NCBI GenBank assembly: GCA_000961765.1
Contig: LADT01000054.1
Location: 1-64,000 of the forward strand
Reading direction: 5' to 3'
From: Clostridiaceae bacterium BRH_c20a
GTDB taxonomy: Bacteria > Bacillota > Peptococcia > Peptococcales > BICA1-8
DNA: 64,000 nucleotides
In this document: positions 44,560 to 53,514 of the stretch, one piece after another
Numbering within the stretch: the stretch's first letter is position 1
Layout: each line of letters opens with the position of its first letter
Position numbers and translations under genes: made by a program
Notes under the pieces: generated by a model
The model's database searches: none
What the model was told of the DNA's origin: nothing
The model's input: only the letters and a program-made list of their open reading frames with translations

Positions 44560-44960
44560 AGATATTAATAGCAGAAGATGATCTAGCAAGTAGGAAATTT
44601 CTATTTAAGTTACTTTCCCAGTATGGAGAATGTGATCTGGTGGTAGATGGGTTGGAAGCTCTAGATGCTTTTTTGATGTCGTTAAAGGAGGGGGATCCTT
44701 ACGACCTTATCTGCCTTGATATCATGATGCCCAAGGTGGATGGTGTAAAAGCCCTGAAGGCAATCAGGGACATGGAAAATCAGAAAGGGATTCTTTCTGA
44801 GAACAGATCGAAAGTTATAATGACTACTGCCCTAGCTGAAACACAATTTGTACAGAATGCATTTGAAATTGGCTGTGAAGCCTATGCTGCCAAACCTATA
44901 GATACGGCAAAGCTGGTTGAGGTTCTGCAAAAGCTGGGATTAATTGCAAAGAAAGAATAG
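44556..44960 (+). CDS. Single-domain response regulator
   Basis: A 134-residue receiver: ILIAEDDLASRKFL, phospho-Asp in LICLDIMMPKVDG, TTALAET and AKPID. It is slightly longer than CheY, with an insert around RDMENQKGILSENR. It has a GTGA start-stop overlap with the hybrid kinase gene, so the two are translationally coupled; it is the likely acceptor from that kinase's HPt. It has no output domain of its own and may pass the signal to the HD-GYP protein next. Start: GTG 44556 with AAAGGAG eight bases before. Confidence 0.88.
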   Translation: MKILIAEDDLASRKFLFKLLSQYGECDLVVDGLEALDAFLMSLKEGDPYDLICLDIMMPKVDGVKALKAIRDMENQKGILSENRSKVIMTTALAETQFVQNAFEIGCEAYAAKPIDTAKLVEVLQKLGLIAKKE

Positions 44961-44978
44961 TATACATAAGGGTGGTCA

Positions 44979-46019
44979 ATGAGGATGGTAGAAAAAGTGA
45001 TATCCGAGTGCAGTGAAGGTGATATTTTGGCTGCTGATGTGTTTAATATAAATGGTGTAACATTGGTGGCAAAGGGTACGGTAATAAATGAATATATAAA
45101 GGAACGGTTAATTGACTTGGGGATTGAAAGTATCCGTATTTGTAATACCTCTGTAGCTTTTGAAAATAGCAGCACTCCTTATGACAAATTCAAAAAGAAC
45201 TATAAGGGTGCTATATTGAATACTAAGAATATGCTTCATGACCTTACCTCAGGAAAACCCCTTGATTATCAAAAAGTTTCCTTAATAACCAGCCAGATTT
45301 ATAAAAATATTAATGAGAATGATAGTATTATTCGGTTTATGTCGGAAATCCGTAGTAGTGATGAATATACCTATACTCATTGTGTGAATACGGCTTTCTA
45401 TTCTATGCTGATTGCAAATTGGCTCAAACTTTCTGACCATGAGATTAATAAAGTTATTCAGTCGGGGCTATTGCATGATATTGGTAAATCAAAGATTCCA
45501 AGCCAGATTCTTTGTAAAGGTGGTATCCTTACAAAGGAAGAGTTCGAAGTCATAAAAATGCACACTATTTTAGGCTATGAAATAGTAGAAACAATAGATG
45601 ACATTGACCGTGATGTTAAAAATGCCATCCTTCTTCATCATGAAAGGATAGATGGCTCCGGATATCCGTTAAAAGCGTCTTCAGATTGCATAAATCTTTA
45701 TACTAGGATTGTAGCTGTAGCTGATGTGTTCGACGCAATGACATCCGACAGGGTATACAAAAAACGGGTGACTCCCTTCGAGGTCTTTGAAATGTTTCAG
45801 ACAGTGGGTATTGGAATGTTTGACATAAAAGTACTAAGAGTGTTTTTGAATAATCTGGCTGCTCATTTGGTAGGGGCAAAAGTTATACTTAGTAACGGTG
45901 AAATAGGGGAAATTGTTTATATCCCTTTGCAAAACTTAACTTGCCCTATTGTAAAAGTTGCATTTGGCTATGTAGATCTATCACAAGAAAAATCAATACT
46001 CATATTAAGTATGATATAG
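44979..46019 (+). CDS. HD-GYP domain c-di-GMP phosphodiesterase (predicted)
   Basis: A 346-residue protein. An N-terminal DUF3391-like segment (about 1-75, ILAADVFNINGVTLVAKGTVI) is followed by the HD-GYP domain: HCVNTAFYSMLIANWL, LLHDIGKSKIP, HTILGYEIV, LLHHERIDGSGYP and VAVADVFDAMTSDRVYKK. All metal and GYP residues are present, so it probably hydrolyses c-di-GMP. It is the last gene of the riboswitch-controlled operon, which closes a possible feedback loop. Nothing recognisable as a terminator follows; a decayed sensor gene fragment follows instead. Confidence 0.9.
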   Translation: MRMVEKVISECSEGDILAADVFNINGVTLVAKGTVINEYIKERLIDLGIESIRICNTSVAFENSSTPYDKFKKNYKGAILNTKNMLHDLTSGKPLDYQKVSLITSQIYKNINENDSIIRFMSEIRSSDEYTYTHCVNTAFYSMLIANWLKLSDHEINKVIQSGLLHDIGKSKIPSQILCKGGILTKEEFEVIKMHTILGYEIVETIDDIDRDVKNAILLHHERIDGSGYPLKASSDCINLYTRIVAVADVFDAMTSDRVYKKRVTPFEVFEMFQTVGIGMFDIKVLRVFLNNLAAHLVGAKVILSNGEIGEIVYIPLQNLTCPIVKVAFGYVDLSQEKSILILSMI

Positions 46020-46043
46020 ATCAAAGGATAGGTAGGACATTAC

Positions 46044-46207
46044 ATTAATTCATACCATCAGGGATTCACTTGGCCCAAAGATGTAGCTGATGGGATTATT
46101 AATGCCTTAAGAAAAGTGGTGACATACATTCAACATTTATTGAATATATGGATTGGAAAAATTGACCTGCGAATGGGAATATGGGATATCTCAACGATTT
46201 AAATAAA
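46044..46207 (+). pseudogene. Remnant of an ABC-substrate-binding sensor gene
   Basis: About 160 bases that align with 53640-53805, the start of the intact sensor gene: TTAATTCATACCATCAGGGA, ATTCACTTGG, CAAAGATGTA, TGAATATATGGATTGGAAAA. The conserved translation is NSYHQGFTWxKDVxDGII. Frameshifts and substitutions destroy the frame downstream, and neither signal peptide nor later domains are present. It is a truncated duplicate. Confidence 0.8.
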
Positions 46208-46250
46208 AAATCTAAATGTGCTAATTTTAGACAAAAAGGAATTGAAAAAT

Positions 46251-47696
46251 GTGAAACTTAAAAACTATAGTATTACGAGGTCTATTATAATTATTTCTTT
46301 TTTACTAATGTGTATTTTGACATTGTCATTAATAATTACAGTCAATAGAGTGGAAAAACAGTATCAAACACTATCACTTAATATGGCAAAATCATATTTT
46401 GATACTATTATTGAACTTAGAAAATGGAATGCATCCCATAATGGAGTCTATGTTCCTATAACTGAGGAAGTCCAGCCCAATCCTTTTTTAGAAGATCCTC
46501 TAAGAGATGTTGAAACTCTCGAAGGGATTAAGCTTACAAAAATTAACCCCGCCTACATGACAAGGCTTTTAGGTGAATTGGCTGAGGCAGATTTAGACCT
46601 GCAATTTCATATGACCAGTTTAATGCCGATTAACCCGATTAATAATCCAGATAATTGGGAAAGAGAAGCCTTGAAAGACTTTGAAAACAATATCGGTAAT
46701 AAATGGGAAACAAACGAGACCGAGAATGGGACTAACTTGCGTTATATGGAGCCATTAATAGTCGAGGAATCATGCCTCGAATGTCATGCTAAACAAGGAT
46801 ATCAGATTGGTGATGTTCGGGGGGCTATTTCAATTAATTTGCCCTATGGAAATTTTCAAAGGGCTATGAAGTCTGATATTTTCCGAACAGTATTAATATA
46901 TCTTTCCTTTATTATTGTTATGGGTATAATACTTATATATTTTGGACGAAAGTCTTATTTCGCAGAAAATGAGCGAAAACATTTAATACATGAACTAGAA
47001 CGTTCTAATAAAGAATTAGAGCACTTTGCCTATGTTGCTTCTCATGATCTAAGGGAACCCTTACGTAAAGTATCTGCCTTCGGCCAATTATTAAATGAAT
47101 CTTTAGAAGAAAAAATAAATGAGGATGAAAAGGAAAACCTCGGGTTTATGATTGATGGTGCCCGGAGACTCCAAGAAATGATAGATGACCTATTATCGTA
47201 TTCCCGTTTAACTACCCAAGCTAAACCCTTTCAGATAATAGACCTTAATGAAGTGATAAACGAATTAAAAGGGAATGCTTTACACACTGAAATTTTAATG
47301 ACAGGTGCATTAATAGAGGTACCTCAGCTACTTCCTAAAGTATACGGTGATCTTATTCAAATTAGACAGCTATTGCAAAACTTAGTAGCTAATGGGATAA
47401 AGTATCAAAAGAAAGATGTAAAACCTGTAATTACTATTCGATATATAGTACAGGATAGTAAGTATTTAAAAATTGAAGTTGAGGACAATGGCATTGGAAT
47501 TGACGAAAAGTATTTCGAGATAATTTTTATAATGTTCAAACGGCTCCACGGCCGTGGACAGTATGAAGGTACTGGGCTAGGTTTGGCAATATGTAAAAAA
47601 GTTGTTGAACGACATGGTGGAACAATTGGCATGAATTCAGTAGTTGGTAAGGGATCAATCTTTTGGTTTACTATTCCCTTACTATCGGAGAAATAG
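46251..47696 (+). CDS. Membrane histidine kinase with DUF3365 heme-binding (CxxCH) sensor
   Basis: About 481 residues. TM1 at about 7-30; an extracytoplasmic DUF3365/Tll0287-like domain to about 208, with a c-type heme motif CLECH in ESCLECHAKQGYQIGDVRGAIS; TM2 at about 212-232; a short linker; HisKA with FAYVASHDLREPLRKVSAFGQLL at about 255-280; HATPase with NLVANGIKYQ, DNGIGI and GTGLGLAICK. The SHDLREPL form belongs to bacteriophytochrome-like kinases, whose regulators resemble Rcp1. A covalent heme suggests redox, NO or CO sensing (inference). Start: the GTG at 46251 is preferred over GTG 46218 because AAAAGGA is suitably placed. It leads a three-gene operon. Confidence 0.88.
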   Translation: MKLKNYSITRSIIIISFLLMCILTLSLIITVNRVEKQYQTLSLNMAKSYFDTIIELRKWNASHNGVYVPITEEVQPNPFLEDPLRDVETLEGIKLTKINPAYMTRLLGELAEADLDLQFHMTSLMPINPINNPDNWEREALKDFENNIGNKWETNETENGTNLRYMEPLIVEESCLECHAKQGYQIGDVRGAISINLPYGNFQRAMKSDIFRTVLIYLSFIIVMGIILIYFGRKSYFAENERKHLIHELERSNKELEHFAYVASHDLREPLRKVSAFGQLLNESLEEKINEDEKENLGFMIDGARRLQEMIDDLLSYSRLTTQAKPFQIIDLNEVINELKGNALHTEILMTGALIEVPQLLPKVYGDLIQIRQLLQNLVANGIKYQKKDVKPVITIRYIVQDSKYLKIEVEDNGIGIDEKYFEIIFIMFKRLHGRGQYEGTGLGLAICKKVVERHGGTIGMNSVVGKGSIFWFTIPLLSEK

Positions 47697-47710
47697 AAGG
47701 GAGGAGAAAT

Positions 47711-48157
47711 ATGCAAAGCTATGCGGAGTCCATACAGATATTGCTGATAGAAGATGATCCTGCTGACCAAAAACTCACTAAAATTTCCTTGGGAAATAAT
47801 AAAGTGGCAAATACACTGCATATTGTTAATAGTGGTGAAGAAGCTCTCGATTATTTATATCACAGGGGGAATTTTGCGCATGGTACTCCTAGGCCGGATC
47901 TAATACTTTTAGATTTAAATATGCCGGGTATCGGGGGTCAAGAAGTATTAAAAATAATTAAAGAAGACGAAGGCCTAAAATCTATTCCCATTATTATTTT
48001 GACTACATCTGATGCTGAAGAGGATATTGTGCGAAGTTATAAAATGCATGCTAATGGTTATATTAAAAAACCAGTAGATCTTATCGGATTTCAACAAGTA
48101 GTCCAGTCAATTCAAAACTTTTGGTTTGTTGTAGCCAAATTGCCACCTAAGGAATAA
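47711..48157 (+). CDS. Rcp1-like response regulator
   Basis: A 148-residue receiver with the Rcp1/phytochrome-associated pattern: ILLIEDDPADQKLTKISL, a long helix then YLYHRGNFAHGTPRPDLILLDLNMPGIGGQEVL (phospho-Asp in LLDLN), TTSDAEEDI and IKKPVDLIGF. Such regulators are the usual partners of SHDLREPL kinases, so it is the likely direct target of the heme kinase 14 bases upstream. The ATG at 47711 has GGGAGGAG eight bases before it; the longer frame lacks a site. Confidence 0.9.
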   Translation: MQSYAESIQILLIEDDPADQKLTKISLGNNKVANTLHIVNSGEEALDYLYHRGNFAHGTPRPDLILLDLNMPGIGGQEVLKIIKEDEGLKSIPIIILTTSDAEEDIVRSYKMHANGYIKKPVDLIGFQQVVQSIQNFWFVVAKLPPKE

Positions 48158-48174
48158 AGGGAAGGATAGTTTAT

Positions 48175-49104
48175 ATGATAATTAAAAAAGAAAAAATAAT
48201 AAATATTTTATTATGTGATGATGATCCTGTTGATAGAAAGCTGATTAGGGCATACGTATCAAAGCTCACTCAATATAATTTTGAGTTTACTGAAGCTGGG
48301 GAGGAAGAAGAAATAATTATTGCCCTGGAAAGGGGAGGCTTCGACTTGATTTTGCTTGATATTCAAATGCCTGGCAGGACAGGTCTGGAGTGGTTAGCGG
48401 AATTAAGTAAAAGAAAAATTGCCCCTGTCATTATTTTAACTGGCCATGGGAGTGAAATGATTGCAGTCGACGCTATGAAAAACGGTGCAGCTGATTATCT
48501 TCCGAAATCAGAGTTAAATTTCGAAAATTTAAACAGGACAGTTAATAATGCCCTCGAAAAATGGGCGTTACTTAAAAAACTGGAGGAATACCAGATAAAA
48601 TTAGAATATCTAGCACGGACTGATGAATTAACAGGTTTGATGAATCGGAGAAGCTTAATGGAAAGGCTTGTGGAAGAAATAAGCAGAGCTACCCGATATA
48701 ACCACCCACTCTCCGTATTAATTATGGATATAGATTGTTTTAAAAAAATAAATGATGTTTATGGCCATCTTGAAGGTGATAAAGTTATAGAAGATACTTC
48801 CAAAATGATTTTAGAAAGTATACGCAATATAGATTTTTCAGGTAGGTATGGTGGCGATGAATTTGTAATTATACTTCCTGAAACGTCGTTAAATGAGGCC
48901 AGAAAGATTGGGGAAAGAATCCGTAGCAAAATCGCGCATTCAGTAGTTTTTCGTGATGGAGATATACCTATAAAATATACTGTAAGTATAGGTGGTGTTC
49001 AATTATCAGATGTGTATCATCTTTCGAGTGATGAACTACTAAAAAAAGCGGATGATGCTTTATATCAAGCAAAGCATAAAGGCGGAAATTTAATTTGTTG
49101 TTAG
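48175..49104 (+). CDS. Response regulator diguanylate cyclase (REC-GGDEF)
   Basis: A 309-residue protein: receiver at about 8-125 (LLCDDDPVDRKLIRAYV, phospho-Asp in LILLDIQMPGRTG, LTGHGSE, LPKSE) and a GGDEF domain at about 140-308 (RTDELTGLMNRRSLM, MDIDCFKKINDVYGH, YGGDEFVIILPE). RNID five residues before GGDEF is an intact inhibitory site. It should make c-di-GMP when phosphorylated, and is the output of the heme-kinase operon. It lies 17 bases after the receiver gene. It ends in a gap holding a GACCTGGCA/TGCCCGGTC hairpin (49132-49160) between convergent genes. Confidence 0.92.
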   Translation: MIIKKEKIINILLCDDDPVDRKLIRAYVSKLTQYNFEFTEAGEEEEIIIALERGGFDLILLDIQMPGRTGLEWLAELSKRKIAPVIILTGHGSEMIAVDAMKNGAADYLPKSELNFENLNRTVNNALEKWALLKKLEEYQIKLEYLARTDELTGLMNRRSLMERLVEEISRATRYNHPLSVLIMDIDCFKKINDVYGHLEGDKVIEDTSKMILESIRNIDFSGRYGGDEFVIILPETSLNEARKIGERIRSKIAHSVVFRDGDIPIKYTVSIGGVQLSDVYHLSSDELLKKADDALYQAKHKGGNLICC

Positions 49105-49222
49105 TAACGTCGACAGCAATAAGAAAAGAAAGACCTGGCAAAATGAAGTTGTGCCCGGTCCTCCTTGATGATGAACATTCGTCCAATTAATAAGTGCTCA
49201 CTATTCCTAAAGCTGAAGATAT

Positions 49223-49957
49223 TTAAAATAAGTTAATCCACTTGTGTGCCAGTTCATAATCAAATTGTGTACCGGCACCTTTTTCTATCTCAGATAGGGC
49301 AATTTCTATGGTTAAGGCTTTTCTGTAGGGGCGGTCACTCGTCATGGCATCAAATGAATCTGCAATAGCTATTAAACGTGCGCCAAAGGGTATATTCTCT
49401 CCTTTAAGTCTGTCTGGATAACCATTTCCGTCATACCTTTCATGATGATGTTTAATAAAAGGTAAAATGTCATAAGTTAGCTCTAAGGGCGTAAGTATTT
49501 TAACGGCTGTTATGGGATGGCTTTTAATTAATTTGAACTCTAAATCAGTTAGTGTACCTGGTTTATTTAATACTTTTTCTGTAATACCTATTTTGCCTAG
49601 ATCGTGTAATGATGCTGCCAGACGAGCTTGTTCTGTAAATGTTTTATCAACTCCTAATTTATTTGCTAAGGAAACTGCGTATTCAGCTACCCGTGACGAA
49701 TGTCCTTGGGTATAGATATCCTTTGCTTCTAGAGTTAGGGCTAAAGTCTCAATTGTAGCCATAAATATTTTTTGGTTAGCAAAATGGGCAGCTTGTAAAT
49801 CCTTAACTTGTTTTTTTAAAACATCGTAAAGTTCATCCATTTCAGCTACATGAAGCATACAGAGCCGTTCTTTCGCTTGAGCTATGTTCTTTACTTGATC
49901 TAATTCATGAATGAGATGTTCATTTTCAGAGTGGAAATCATTATTATTTATCATCAT
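49223..49957 (-). CDS. HD-GYP domain protein (predicted c-di-GMP phosphodiesterase)
   Basis: A 244-residue protein: a coiled-coil N-terminus (about 10-65) and a complete HD-GYP domain. Blocks: HSSRVAEYAVSLA, ASLHDLGKIGI, HPITAVKIL, HHHERYDGNGYPDRLKGENIP, IAIADSFDAMTSDRPYRKA. All metal ligands are present. There is no receiver or membrane segment. It is the third gene of the MCP-V4R-HD-GYP minus-strand operon, 11 bases after V4R, so the three probably share one signal. Confidence 0.9.
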   Translation of the reverse strand: MMINNNDFHSENEHLIHELDQVKNIAQAKERLCMLHVAEMDELYDVLKKQVKDLQAAHFANQKIFMATIETLALTLEAKDIYTQGHSSRVAEYAVSLANKLGVDKTFTEQARLAASLHDLGKIGITEKVLNKPGTLTDLEFKLIKSHPITAVKILTPLELTYDILPFIKHHHERYDGNGYPDRLKGENIPFGARLIAIADSFDAMTSDRPYRKALTIEIALSEIEKGAGTQFDYELAHKWINLF

Positions 49958-49968
49958 TTACACACCTT

Positions 49969-50418
49969 TTAAAAAAAGAATAGTTCAAATTGGCAGTAGG
50001 AATCACCATGGGAGATACCCTTGGTTTGGGTACACTTAGCACGTCTCCCTGTAATATTTTCTGCTGCTCCTGCTATGAGTCCGCTTTCAAAGTGACAAAG
50101 CAGTTCTCCAGTATTGGGTAATCCCGAACAAGTCATGCACTCCCATACTCTAACAATAATATTGTTTTCATCAATATTTTCAATTTCGGGAATTCCTATT
50201 CTATGGTCTATTATAAAGTCCATAAATTGTTCTGTCGTGTTTACAGGTATTTGTTTACCAACAGATTTACCAGTCATATAAAGTGTAGGGCCTGCACTAT
50301 CTCCCAAAATTTCTTTTATTCCTATTAAACGTAATAACCTAAAGGTGCTAAGGGGGATATCTGAACTAAGGCATGTTCTTGAGTTATTGATTAAATCAGT
50401 GTAGCTATGCATCGACAT
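49969..50418 (-). CDS. V4R-domain (4-vinyl reductase-like) ligand-binding protein
   Basis: A 149-residue protein with the V4R small-molecule-binding pattern. It has ITGRRAKCTQTKGISHGDSYCQFE at the end (the usual EtxCxxxGxxxCxF), preceded by WECMTCSGLPN and CHFESGLIAGA. Such domains bind hydrocarbons, or zinc with a small ligand, and appear in XylR/DmpR-type regulators. Here it stands alone between an MCP gene and an HD-GYP gene. It may act as a soluble sensor for that receptor operon (inference). AGGAGG lies six bases before its ATG. Confidence 0.75.
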   Translation of the reverse strand: MSMHSYTDLINNSRTCLSSDIPLSTFRLLRLIGIKEILGDSAGPTLYMTGKSVGKQIPVNTTEQFMDFIIDHRIGIPEIENIDENNIIVRVWECMTCSGLPNTGELLCHFESGLIAGAAENITGRRAKCTQTKGISHGDSYCQFELFFF

Positions 50419-50434
50419 AAAATCCTCCTAAGAG

Positions 50435-52072
50435 TTAGTTTAATTTAAAGGAAGAAACAGATTTATTTAATTTCTGCGACAAAAGCGAAAGGTTTTTACT
50501 GGCTATAGTTATCTCATTTACCGCTCTTGCCTGCTCTTCACCAGAGCTGGCTATTTCCTCGGTACTGGCTGCAAATTCTTCGCTAACCGTAGCAATCTCT
50601 TGAATAGCTAGTTTGACATTATGGCTATATTCATTCATTTTATTGGTATTATCAGTTACCTGATCTATATGTATTAAAAGCTTTTGGGAGTTTTCTTTAA
50701 TAATCTCAAAGGAATTGCCGGTATTATCCATGCTTTCTACACCTAAAGTAACCTCATTCGAGCTATCTTTTATTGTATTAACAGCGGCGGAGATACTACT
50801 TTGTATTTCTTTTATAAGAATTGATATTTGCTTTGTTGCATCTCTGGATTGTTCAGCTAGTTTTCGGACTTCTTCTGCTACTACTGCAAAACCCTTGCCA
50901 TGTTCACCGGCCCTTGCTGATTCTATGGCAGCATTTAGGGCAAGAAGATTAGTTTGTTCGGCAATGCTGTTTATTAAGCGTACTATTTCATCTACCTGTG
51001 AAGATTTATCACCTAAGTTAATAATGATTTGTCTTGATTGATTAACTTTATCATTGATAGTCCCCATTTGAGTTATGGTCTGGGATACATAATTTGAGCC
51101 TTCAATTACATTATCTAGTACAATCGTTCCTGCCTGATTCATTTCTTTAGACATATTATTTATTTGATTTATTTGTTCAATAAGGTTTTCGACGTTGGCG
51201 GCAGTTTCAGAAATTTGTGAAGTTTGTTCTTGTGCTCCGGCAGCTACTTCCTGTGTTGAGCTGCCAACATTTTGGGCATATTGATCAACTCTTTCGCTGG
51301 AATCAACTAATTGTTGACTAGAACCAGCGACTTCTAAGGATGCTTGGTTAATTTGTTTTATCATTAATTTGTAATTATTCTGCATCATGCTGATGCCTGC
51401 TATTAAAGCCCCTATTTCATTTTTTGACTTATAGCTAAAAATTTCAATTGCTAGATTTCCTCTAGCCAACTCGGAAGTAATTTTAACAAGCTGAGCCAAA
51501 GGCTTCAGTGCTTGCCTATCCATCAATAACCATCCGAGGATAGTTCCAATAAATATTAAAAAAATCCCAACAACCAGGATATTATAGGGTAATCGTGCTT
51601 TTTGTTTAGCAATATTCTCAAATTCAGCTGTTACATCATTGGCAATATTAAAAAGATTAGTTGTATTAATGTCAAAGTCATTTAATGAAAAGGTTCTTTC
51701 GTCCATAATTTTGTTTAGATATTCTTTATATGTACTCCACATTTGTTCCATTTCTATTAATCTTTCTTGTAGCACTTTATTATTAACGGGAAGAATACTT
51801 AGTTCACTATCACCTTTAGTAAAACCTAACAGTGTTTTTTCAAAAAGGTTTTGTGTATTAAGTAAATCCTTTTGTATTGCTTTATTACCTGCTTTATAAA
51901 TAAGGGTTTGCCTGGCCATTTTTTCCGTAAGAGCTCTTTGCCTTCCAGCTAAATTGATATATCGGGAGAATTCATTTTGTGTTTGGATATAGGTAAAGAT
52001 ACTTACTGCAACAATTGAGCTAATAACTAAGATTCCTAATAAAAGAACATTAAATTTGGTTCTGATTTTCAT
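50435..52072 (-). CDS. Methyl-accepting chemotaxis protein with PilJ/NarX-like sensor
   Basis: A 545-residue receptor: TM1 at about 8-28, an extracytoplasmic helical domain at about 30-165, TM2 at about 166-186, HAMP at about 187-240, and a signalling region with tip [23 protein letters not shown] and [15 protein letters not shown]. The sensor starts [17 protein letters not shown], the P-box-like helix of PilJ and NarX family domains (known for nitrate/nitrite sensing in NarX). It heads the operon with V4R and HD-GYP. A Crp/Fnr-type palindrome lies 59 bases upstream of its start. Confidence 0.9.
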   Translation of the reverse strand: MKIRTKFNVLLLGILVISSIVAVSIFTYIQTQNEFSRYINLAGRQRALTEKMARQTLIYKAGNKAIQKDLLNTQNLFEKTLLGFTKGDSELSILPVNNKVLQERLIEMEQMWSTYKEYLNKIMDERTFSLNDFDINTTNLFNIANDVTAEFENIAKQKARLPYNILVVGIFLIFIGTILGWLLMDRQALKPLAQLVKITSELARGNLAIEIFSYKSKNEIGALIAGISMMQNNYKLMIKQINQASLEVAGSSQQLVDSSERVDQYAQNVGSSTQEVAAGAQEQTSQISETAANVENLIEQINQINNMSKEMNQAGTIVLDNVIEGSNYVSQTITQMGTINDKVNQSRQIIINLGDKSSQVDEIVRLINSIAEQTNLLALNAAIESARAGEHGKGFAVVAEEVRKLAEQSRDATKQISILIKEIQSSISAAVNTIKDSSNEVTLGVESMDNTGNSFEIIKENSQKLLIHIDQVTDNTNKMNEYSHNVKLAIQEIATVSEEFAASTEEIASSGEEQARAVNEITIASKNLSLLSQKLNKSVSSFKLN

Positions 52073-52130
52073 ATTCTTACCCCCTTAAGATAATAATAAA
52101 CAAATATTACCATGAGGTGGCTAGATTGGA

Positions 52131-52146
52131 TGTGATATACATCACA
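52131..52146. promoter_or_regulatory. Crp/Fnr-type palindrome upstream of the MCP-V4R-HD-GYP operon
   Basis: TGTGAT-ATAC-ATCACA, perfect half-sites with the TGTGA-N6-TCACA layout of Crp/Fnr-family operators. It lies 59-74 bases before the ATG at 52072. No Crp-family gene is in the window. Confidence 0.55.
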
Positions 52147-52339
52147 GTAGCATTATTGATATAATTATCCTTAAGGGTCCTTGGATAAACAAAAGGAAAT
52201 CAATAAATTCAAATGGTGTTCTAAGAAAAGCTGTATTATCAGGTAACTATTAAGGATTGAGGAAACAGAATGGGATTTGGGGAGATTGTTTTTATTATTA
52301 TTTAGCTCGAATATATTTCAACAGAGCATAAAAAATGAC

Positions 52340-52400
52340 ATTTGTACCTACTTATTGTGACAAATAAACCTATCTTTTGACAACTTTAGATAGTTAAAAT
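52340..52400 (+). promoter_or_regulatory. Operator/promoter module (copy B)
   Basis: ATTTGTAC-N10-TGACAAAT (52340-52365), then 11 bases, then TTGACAACTTTAGATAGTTAAAATG (52377-52401, shown with one difference from copy C). It matches 56621-56686 in layout and mostly in sequence. The -10 position (TGAAAG) is poor, consistent with a decaying copy upstream of a pseudogene. The rest of the 52073-52551 gap shows only the Crp-like site and AT-rich DNA. Confidence 0.6.
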
Positions 52401-52551
52401 GAAAGTAAATGGTCAGAAAGGGATAATGAGGAAATACATAGATGATATCTAAAATTGAGTAAGTCAAATAAAGGTAATTGCAGAAAAATACCGATTTTTT
52501 TATAAAAAAGTTGGGAAATATCAAAACATCTTTGAATATTAGGAGGTTCTT

Positions 52552-53369
52552 ATGCAGGTTGTAGTATTTAGAATTGGCAAAGAGGAGTATGGCTACGCAA
52601 GTTAGATGTAGCTAGCGAAGAAATATCTTCTACTGTACAAGAACTAGCTACTGGAGCTAATGAACAGAGTCAACAGGTAGCTGAAATTGCTCAAACAGTG
52701 GACGATATGGTTAAAAATATTCAGAATATTAATAACAGATTAAAGATATTAAATAGCTCAACAGAAAAAGTAATGGAAGAAGCGGAAGCCGGTAATATTA
52801 CGGTTAATCAGAATATTAATGTCATGAAGGACATAGCTGTTTTTTCACAAACTGTTGGTAGTTCTGTTAAAACATTAGAGGAAGATGCTAAAGAGATTGC
52901 CCAGATATTAAATTTAATAAATGGTGTTGCAGAGCAAACAAATTTGTTGGCATTGAATGCTACCATTGAGGCTGCACGAGCTGGGGAAGCAGGGAAGGGT
53001 TTTGCAGCTGTAGCTGAGGAAATAAGAAAGCTTGCTGAGCAATCACGAAAAGCTACTGACAATATTAAAATTCTAATAGAGAAAACCCAAGGAAATACCA
53101 CAAACGCTGTAAAACTTATGGATAATGCGGAAATAGAGATAACAAAAGGTATTGAAGTATCGGAAAAAACAAGTTCAAGCCAGCAAATAGGAGCTACTAT
53201 TCAGGAACTATCTGCAGTAGTTGAAGAATTTGCAGCAGGAACTCAAGAAGCGGCAAGCGCTACAGAACAACAGAGCCAAGGAACAAGGCAAATTGTAAGT
53301 GCAATCGGGAATATATCCATAGCTAGTAAAGATTTGGCTAGTTTGACAAAGGAATTTAAAACTAATTAG
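52552..53369 (+). pseudogene. Chimeric remnant: cheW start joined to MCP signalling domain
   Basis: From 52541 the DNA matches the start region of the intact cheW at 58466: TTAGGAGG, ATGCAGGTTGTAGT, ATTGGCAAAGAGGA, TATGGC. After about 50 bases (near 52597) it switches, out of frame, to the distal part of an MCP ([22 protein letters not shown] onward). The MCP part keeps the tip [20 protein letters not shown] to a normal end (SLTKEFKTN), with no sensor, membrane or HAMP part. Relative to the MCP at 50435 it lacks about four heptads after KTSSS. An ORF from ATG 52698 (223 residues) is open, so a soluble fragment could still be made. Confidence 0.75.
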
Positions 53370-53514
53370 AAGGATAATAATTGGACAAATAGTTTGAATG
53401 TACCAACCAGCTTTAATAGATTAGCAAAAATACCTGAAGAACTGGAAGCTCGAATTATGAGTGTTGATGATTAATAATATAAGGCTTTAAAGAAAGTAAT
53501 GTGAGGTTAGTAAC

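Noticed and set aside
53395-53475. Short frame ending PEELEARIMSVDD before the EAL-sensor gene
   Set aside because: It could be the tail of a lost gene, but it has no start or ribosome binding site and I could not match it to a family.
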